Below, in pieces: positions 57,893 to 64,000 of a stretch of 64,000 nucleotides of DNA (position 1 is its first letter; the number at the start of each line of letters is the position of its first letter). This stretch comes from Lithodes maja (Eukaryota; Arthropoda; Malacostraca; Decapoda; Lithodidae), in the NCBI GenBank assembly GCA_037953745.1, contig JBAKBP010007646.1, positions 1 through 64,000 of the forward strand, in the 5' to 3' direction. Under the pieces are notes generated by a model, which saw nothing but the letters and a program-made list of their open reading frames with translations, had not been told where the DNA came from and ran no database searches. The translations under genes and the position numbers were made by a program.

Positions 57893-64000
<6,108 letters not shown>

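Overview
This is a eukaryotic genomic window dominated by repeats, with almost no host coding sequence. The mix (Ty3/Gypsy LTR elements, I-group and RTE-like LINEs, Penelope-like elements, Tc1/mariner, Harbinger-type and TTAA-type DNA elements, very long AT dinucleotide arrays, scattered TTAGG motifs) points to an arthropod, most probably a decapod crustacean. That is inference from repeat content; no species marker is visible. The best candidate for real host sequence is one 188-bp exon at 57198-57385 (+), which looks like the start of the first immunoglobulin domain of a dpr / zig-8-like cell-surface protein. If so, much of the flanking DNA could be intron.

Layout. 1-4762: 3' part of a Ty3/Gypsy element (+) whose integrase lies upstream of reverse transcriptase, ending in a 1356-bp LTR. 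5640-7460: 5'-truncated Penelope-like element (PLE) (+). 7640-14550: I-group LINE with gag-like ORF1 and endonuclease-RT-RNase H ORF2 (+), each with one frameshift. 14820-15240: TTAGG-rich repeats and a perfect hairpin. 15598-22556: two PLEs joined head to head as a ~7-kb palindrome. 22581-26690: a hairpin-headed repeat, three TTAA-type MITEs and a Tc1-like transposase fragment (-). 26691-29374: a foldback element whose ~950-bp arms carry tRNA-like promoters and whose centre holds an unrecognised coding fragment. 29986-30228: a zinc-ribbon fragment like the N-terminus of Merlin transposases.

31570-35853: two non-autonomous PIF/Harbinger-type elements, each with TTA duplications, head to head as a 4.3-kb palindrome. 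35857-36751 and 44120-47490: ATC-rich arrays with hairpin-bounded short elements and one retroposon with a 14-bp target duplication. 36752-44119: a complete two-LTR Gypsy element (-) whose pol is a patchwork of deletions. 47500-52200: simple repeats, tandem repeats, a tRNA-like sequence and a 5'-truncated LINE (-). 52230-55720: a decayed RTE-like LINE (-) interrupted by a TTAA-flanked MITE. 57198-57385: the host-like exon. 57449-57794: a TA-flanked MITE. 58010-61130: a 3.1-kb DNA transposon with ~150-bp inverted repeats and an uninterrupted 737-codon transposase (-), the most intact mobile gene here. 62487-64000: an inverted copy of the first Gypsy LTR, split by a 1054-bp mariner-type element.

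The genes do not form a pathway. The story is nested insertion: elements land in AT arrays and in one another, several are arranged as inverted pairs, and nearly all coding regions except the 58-61 kb transposase are broken.
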